Assembly (NCBI GenBank): GCA_015680685.1
Contig: MNCI01003547.1
Coordinates: forward strand, 763,018 to 784,704
Source: Gnetum montanum
Taxonomy: Eukaryota > Streptophyta > Gnetopsida > Gnetales > Gnetaceae
DNA: 21,687 nucleotides
Direction of reading: 5' to 3'
Shown: positions 17,611-21,687 of the stretch, piece after piece
How the letters are laid out: every line of letters starts with the position of its first letter
Position numbering within the stretch: the stretch's first letter is position 1
Notes under the pieces: generated by a model
The model's input: only the letters and a program-made list of their open reading frames with translations
What the model was told of the DNA's origin: nothing
The model's database searches: none
Position numbers and translations under genes: made by a program

Positions 17611-19213
17611 TACAGATCATAGTGCAATCTAGTTCTTCATGAATAAGCCAATGGTAAGCCCTCGTATCATATAATGACTTGTAATCTTACAAGAGGTCAA
17701 TTTAACGATGATTGATCGCAAGGGCATTGAGAATGTAGTTGCTGATCATTTATCTCGTTTACAATGGGACAACAAAGAGGATGAGTATCCAATTTCTGAT
17801 CATTTCCATGATGAATTCCTCTTTGTTGGTGTACTGAATAATCAATCACACATAGATACAAACTAGTACAGTAGCATTCTTACCTATCTCCTCATCCAAC
17901 AAACACCACAAGAGTTAAATCTTAAGAAGAAACAACAGTTTCTTCACTGACCCAAGTACTTTATGGAGATCAATGGGAAACTTTACAAAGTGTGTCTTGA
18001 TGGCTTGGTTCAATGGTGTGTTTCTTATATAGATCAATTGTGAGTTCTCCAAGATGCTCATGAGGGTCCTTGTGGGGTTCATTACGCTAGGAGATGAATG
18101 GCCATCAAGATCCTACTTATAAGATATTATTGGCCTACATTATTTCGGGATGTCCATCGTTTCATCCAATCTTGTGAGTGCTGTCAATGTGATGGAGGAA
18201 TGACTACTAGAATGGAGGGTCCATAACAATGGATTCAATCGTTAGAACCCTTCGACATTTGGGGAATTGATTTTATGGGGCCAATTACACCAATGTCCAA
18301 TGGAAAAGCTTATATTATTGTTGCCATTGATTACCTAACAAAATGGGCTGAAGTAGCTACTATTAAAGATTGTACATCATCTACAGCTACATGATTTTTT
18401 CAACAACAAATCATAAATAGGTTTGGTGTGCTGCATGCACTTATTTCAGATAATGGTACATACTTCACAGGTGCAACTTTTTAGAAATTAATGCAACGCT
18501 TAGGGGTTAAGCATAAATTGATTACACCATACCACCTCCAAGAAAATGGTCAAGCAGAAGTCACCAACAGGAAGATTACGAAGATATTGACAAGAACCAT
18601 TAGCAAGTTTAGGTGAGATTGGAGCACTAAACTAAACAATGCTCTTTGGGCATACTGCTCCACATGGAAACTCCCTACAGGCTACTCTCCCTATGAGTTA
18701 GTGTACGGTAAATTACCAATGCTTCCCATTCAAACTAAGCTCCGTACACTATCCATGACATGTGACCTCAACCTTGACCTTGATCTAGCACAGAAAAAAT
18801 GGTTAGTAACCCTTAACTTGCTAGATGAAAACCAACTAGCTACTTTGTCATCTAACGAATTGCACAAAGCCTTCAATAAACAACATCATGACCTAAGAAT
18901 TAGGAAAGTTAAATATCAGCTAAGAGATAATGTTCTCTACTAGAATCCCACACATGTGCCATAGTGTACTAAATTTCAAACACTATGGAAAGGACCTTAT
19001 ATTATTTATGCAACTTTTCCTTTAGGGGCCATGACAATATACAAACCTAAGAGCCTAGATAAGAAACTTTTGATCAACGTGCAACAAACCAAACCTTTCC
19101 AAGAGCTTAGGATAGCCAGTACACATGCTACCTCTCTTGATGGACAACCCTACTCCCTATTTCGGATCTCCTCCTTCCAACTTAGTTGTGGGGGAGATGG
19201 CCACCTATGCTAA
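17611..19213 (+). pseudogene. pol: RNase H C-terminus and integrase with GPY/F module
   Basis: After the frameshift the frame reads HTDHSAI, then KGIENVVADHLSRL (17726-17760), a signature of Athila/Tat elements. The integrase has a zinc site (HEGPCGVH at 18059, CECC near 18174), then the core with Asp in WGIDFMGP (18269), Asp in ISDNGTYF (18449) and Glu in NGQAEV (18557). The last two are 35 residues apart, so the DD35E triad is complete. LWAYCSTWK and SPYELVYGKLP follow, then the GPY/F tail WKGPYIIYATFPLGA (about 18985-19030). Stops include TGA 18095, TAA near 18224, TGA 18392, TAG near 18482, TGA near 18614 and TAG 18941. The last frame ends at 19213 inside the purine motif. Integrase would insert the cDNA into chromosomes; this copy cannot be made whole. 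Confidence 0.9.
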
Positions 19214-20700
19214 CCATTCTAGGCCCTTAGTTCTTTTTGAATTTTTTTTTTACACATTCTTTCAACTTTTCTTATTTTTTTTACACCATCGTTCATGTTT
19301 TTACTATTTTTTTGTTTGCTTGATTTACTTTTATCCATCATCTAATAAGTGCTCATAATGGTGGATTGAATTATATCATATTAATTGCTAATGTTTGGTT
19401 TTTACCTTTGAATTATGATGCTGATATTAAGGTATGGTTCTTTTGGTAAAATAGGAAATGAGTCCATGTCATCCACTCATCCATACAACTCTAGGGTCTC
19501 CTTTGGCTTGGAACTATACAGTCCTCTTTTTCTAAGTAAACTTGTTAATGAATTGGTGGCTAGGTATTTTTCAAACCAAGGAAAGACTCAAAGGATGAAA
19601 AGGGTGTGACTTCAAGGGGATTCGATGCATTGATGTTGGCCATTCTCTTGGGTTCTTGGATGCTTTTTCTTGGGTTTTCCCCCATTCTAACATTGTTCAA
19701 ATATCAGGAAGCTGATTGAATAAAAATAAGTCTTTGCATGGTGTGGTACTCACGCATAAACATAAAAAAAAAGGACAAAAGTGAGAATTCAAAGCACACC
19801 CCTTAGACATAATAAAGCAATATGGGCTACAAGCAGTGGTTATGAAACTAGAAAGACATGTTACCCATGCTTGAAGGTTCCCTCTAACTTATGCCCTTTC
19901 TCACTTCTTGCTTCTCCATCTTGCTCTCCTTAGGATGGTGGTCACTCTTTGTGAAGGCATTCTTGTTGCTTCAAGAGGATGGATTGGTTAGGTGTATTGA
20001 TACGAGGTCACTGAATGTGGTTGGTTTGAGTCTGGATTTGGGATGAAGTTCTACTTAGTCATCTTAATCATGAAATACACAAGGGGTTTACACAACCTTG
20101 TTCTTGGGATTCCATTCCATTCTCTCCTCTCCATTTTTCTTCCCATTTTCCACCTCATTGTTGGTTTTATCATTAGTCCATTCTAGGTTGATGCATTGTT
20201 TTTCTTTGGTGAATTCTTGTGGGTAAGTTTTTAACTTTTACTTCTAAATGAAATTCCTAGAGCCTACGGACTCTTTGGTTTGTGGGTTTGTTAGGGCATA
20301 AAAGGCATGAGCCTGCTTTGGGGAGGACCCACTGGCATTCCCTTTTGATGTAATTGTTAAGTTCTTTTCCTTAAACATTTCCTGCAATCAATCATCTCTT
20401 TTTTCATCCCCATCCATGACATCCATTTTATTGGCATTGCCATTGTTATTTTTTCTCATCTTTCTTGTTCCTAATATTTTTCCATCTTATAGCTACTGGA
20501 GGTTCGTTCTTTTACTATTCAATTTTCTCCATTTTACTATTCACCTAATCCCTACACCTTGGGTAGTCACCTGTGATAAATCTCTGAACTAGTTTCTGCC
20601 ATAACCACAATTCAACCAATGCACTTCATATCGACGTAAGGTATCAACTGCATTGCGGTTTATCTATCGTTGCTCATTTTTGACTATGTTGTGTGTGCAG
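19181..20700 (+). mobile_element. Element 3' noncoding region, copy B, ending in a splice-acceptor-like site
   Basis: Starts CTTAGTTGTGGGGGAGAT at 19181 straight after the integrase tail, then a T-rich tract. It has the same ordered landmarks as 12850-13980: GTGACTTCAAGGGGA (19606), 'acccatgcttgaaggtt' (19863), 'gaggtcactgaatg' (20004) and GCTTTGGGGAGGACCCAC (20315-20332). It ends GTGTGTGCAG at 20691-20700 next to ATGG, much like 14801-14814. The long gap in coding sequence and the terminal acceptor fit elements with an extra 3' ORF expressed by splicing; here that ORF is nearly gone. Confidence 0.75.
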
Positions 20701-20934
20701 ATGGGGATCATACGAACAATGGACTGGGCTTGGAGGAAGCACTCAAGATGGACCAGAATTGGAGCATTTACGAAAGGAGAAAATATGGTGGCATGGCTAT
20801 GGTTAAACAATGAAAGGTGCAATCTTAGCATTGGCAACAACACACTTCATTTTCTTTCTCTCTCTTTCTCTACAAGCTACCAAATAAAGGTTTGGATGTC
20901 ATTTATGTACGAGTGTTCATTACAATGGTCATGA
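20701..20934 (+). pseudogene. Short ORF after the acceptor-like site
   Basis: ATG at 20701 follows TGTGTGCAG directly and stays open for 77 codons (MGIIRTMDWAWRKHSRWTRI...), rich in Trp and Arg at first and then hydrophobic. I do not recognise it. By position it could be the remnant of an ORF like the one at 14811, but no sequence similarity is obvious beyond CAG-ATGG. Confidence 0.25.
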
Positions 20935-21107
20935 ACACTAATGTTGTAATATGCTTATTGATCTGTTCACTAGGCACGTTGAGTCTGTCATCCCATTCCA
21001 CCATCAGTTGTCAATTAGTCAATAATCCCATACCTTCCTAATATTTTGTAAAAACTTGTTTCTTTTCTTCTATACTTGAGGATGAGTTTCATTCAATCGT
21101 GGGGGTA
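20935..21107 (+). mobile_element. 3' end of the internal region with polypurine tract
   Basis: Matches 1-93 in order: 'aataatcccatacc' (21021), 'cttgaggatgag' (21075), then the purine run CGTGGGGGTA at 21098-21107, immediately before TGATGAG. It defines the start of the 3' LTR. Confidence 0.85.
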
Positions 21108-21122
21108 TGATGAGAGTAATTG

Positions 21123-21288
21123 CTCTAATTATTAGAGTGGTTACTCTAGTGGTTACTCTAGCAGTTATTCTAATTATTAGAGTGGTTACTCTAGCGATTA
21201 CTCTAAAAGTTATTCTAATTATTAGAGAGGTTACTCTAACAGTTATTCTAATTATTAGAGTGGTTACTCTAATTATTAGAGTAGTTGC
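21123..21288. repeat. U3 array of CTCTAATTATTAGAG palindromes
   Basis: The 15-bp palindrome CTCTAATTATTAGAG (21123-21137, one central T) recurs in perfect or one-base variant form four more times. The copies are separated by units of the type TGGTTACTCTAG. The array fills the U3 up to 10 bp before TATAAATA. The open frames on both strands across it (21070-21321, 21107-21343) are produced by the repeat and are not genes. Confidence 0.9.
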
Positions 21289-21297
21289 TCTCAAGCC

Positions 21298-21305
21298 TAT
21301 AAATA
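21298..21305 (+). promoter_or_regulatory. LTR TATA box
   Basis: TATAAATA after the palindrome array, in the same place as in the other LTRs. Likely core promoter. Confidence 0.7.
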
Positions 21306-21473
21306 CAGTGCCCATGCGCACAATTGGGAAGGAAGTCTTTTAGTAGTCAAGTAGCGAAACTCTTGTAGTCTATTTGAAAGTTAGAGTATTTTCCAAGTGC
21401 CCACAGTAGGAGGTCTAAGTGTGGATGGATCTTTATTTGAGCATTGTGTACCTGAGCACACCTTGTGTATAGC

Positions 21474-21479
21474 AATAAA
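21474..21479 (+). terminator. LTR polyadenylation signal
   Basis: AATAAA about 175 bp after TATA, in the conserved block GCAATAAAGA. As part of a 3' LTR this copy would end the element's transcript. Confidence 0.6.
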
Positions 21480-21515
21480 GACAAGCTCTTCGATTCATCC
21501 TTACAGCACTTGAGA

Positions 21516-21578
21516 TTTGTTTTCTTATGCATTTCTTTTATTTTATTTTCTTATGCATTTATTTTATTTTATTTTATG
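21516..21578. repeat. TTTTA-rich low-complexity tract in the LTR
   Basis: Repeated TTATGCATTTMTTTTATTTTATTTT words. The LTR at 94 has a shorter related tract ('tttatttattgttatttattta', 459-480), so it is a fast-changing part of the LTR. Confidence 0.7.
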
Positions 21579-21687
21579 CACTTTACATTTTTTTTATTAG
21601 CACAAAAATTCATTTTAATCAATTAAGCAAATTGTTAAATTGCACAAGCACGACCACTTCAAGCATGCATGTAATGCTTGGTAACCC

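Larger units (their letters stand above)
21108..21687 (+). mobile_element. 3' LTR of a second subfamily, cut by the window end
   Basis: Starts TGATGAG after the polypurine tract. Downstream of TATA it is recognisably related to the other LTRs ('gtagcgaaRctcttgtag', 'cccRcagt', 'tctttatttgag', 'agcaataaag', 'gcttggtaaccc' at the end) but is far more diverged from the 9980 LTR than that one is from the LTR at 94. It therefore is not the sister LTR of 9980-10807 unless extreme conversion occurred. It runs off the window at the first minisatellite unit. Confidence 0.85.

Noticed and set aside
21070-21343. Overlapping ORFs on both strands rich in Ile/Val/Thr repeats
   Set aside because: They are translations of the CTCTAATTATTAGAG palindrome array; an even repeat keeps frames open by chance.
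9980-21687. One complete element bounded by the 9980 and 21108 LTRs
   Set aside because: The two LTRs differ strongly (different U3 arrays and diverged R region) although an insertion starts with identical LTRs, and the internal 3' region is present twice.

Overview
This window looks like nuclear DNA of a large plant genome. The only host gene is an intronless PLS-type pentatricopeptide-repeat (PPR) gene, a family that is expanded only in land plants. Almost everything else is decaying LTR-retrotransposon sequence of the plant Ty3/gypsy Athila/Tat type: a tRNA-Asp primer site, a Gag with a CX2CX3HX4C knuckle, a DD35E integrase, and a GPY/F tail. A gymnosperm is my guess from the style of the sequence; nothing here proves it.

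Layout. Bases 1-1114 are the 3' end of one element (polypurine tract plus a 1,021-bp 3' LTR that continues no further). Bases 1115-3270 are AT-rich spacer with a degenerate ~103-bp tandem repeat. Bases 3271-5490 hold the PPR gene. Its C-terminal E/E+ part is cut by a TGA, and remnants of it continue in other frames to about 5700. Bases 5700-8590 are mostly unassignable, apart from a relic with an initiator-Met primer site (7561) and a broken Gag-like ORF (7886-8119). Bases 8595 to ~9780 are an old LTR of the same family as the first one, on the minus strand. It lies head-to-head with a younger 5' LTR at 9980-10807.

The main block runs from 9980 to the window end: 5' LTR, tRNA-Asp primer site, a gag ORF with what looks like a genuine 66-bp GT-AG intron, a noncoding segment, and a promoter-like palindrome+TATA cassette. 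A near-consensus branch point and splice acceptor follow. Next comes an ORF matching the 'putative plant transposon protein' type, which runs in the same frame into reverse transcriptase and RNase H. After that come integrase, a second copy of the noncoding segment, a polypurine tract, and a 3' LTR cut by the window end. The 9980 LTR and the 21108 LTR are clearly different subfamilies, so this is not one simple element. It is a recombinant or two juxtaposed relics: a gag-only half and a pol half.

The most interesting points are the intron inside gag, the in-frame fusion of the plant transposon domain to RT, the duplicated noncoding segments sharing an invariant purine-rich block, and the U3 palindrome arrays. 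Those arrays occupy the same place upstream of TATAAATA in each LTR but differ in sequence. The RT and RNase H catalytic Asp residues are mutated to Asn and many stops look like C-to-T decay, so the autonomous functions are dead.
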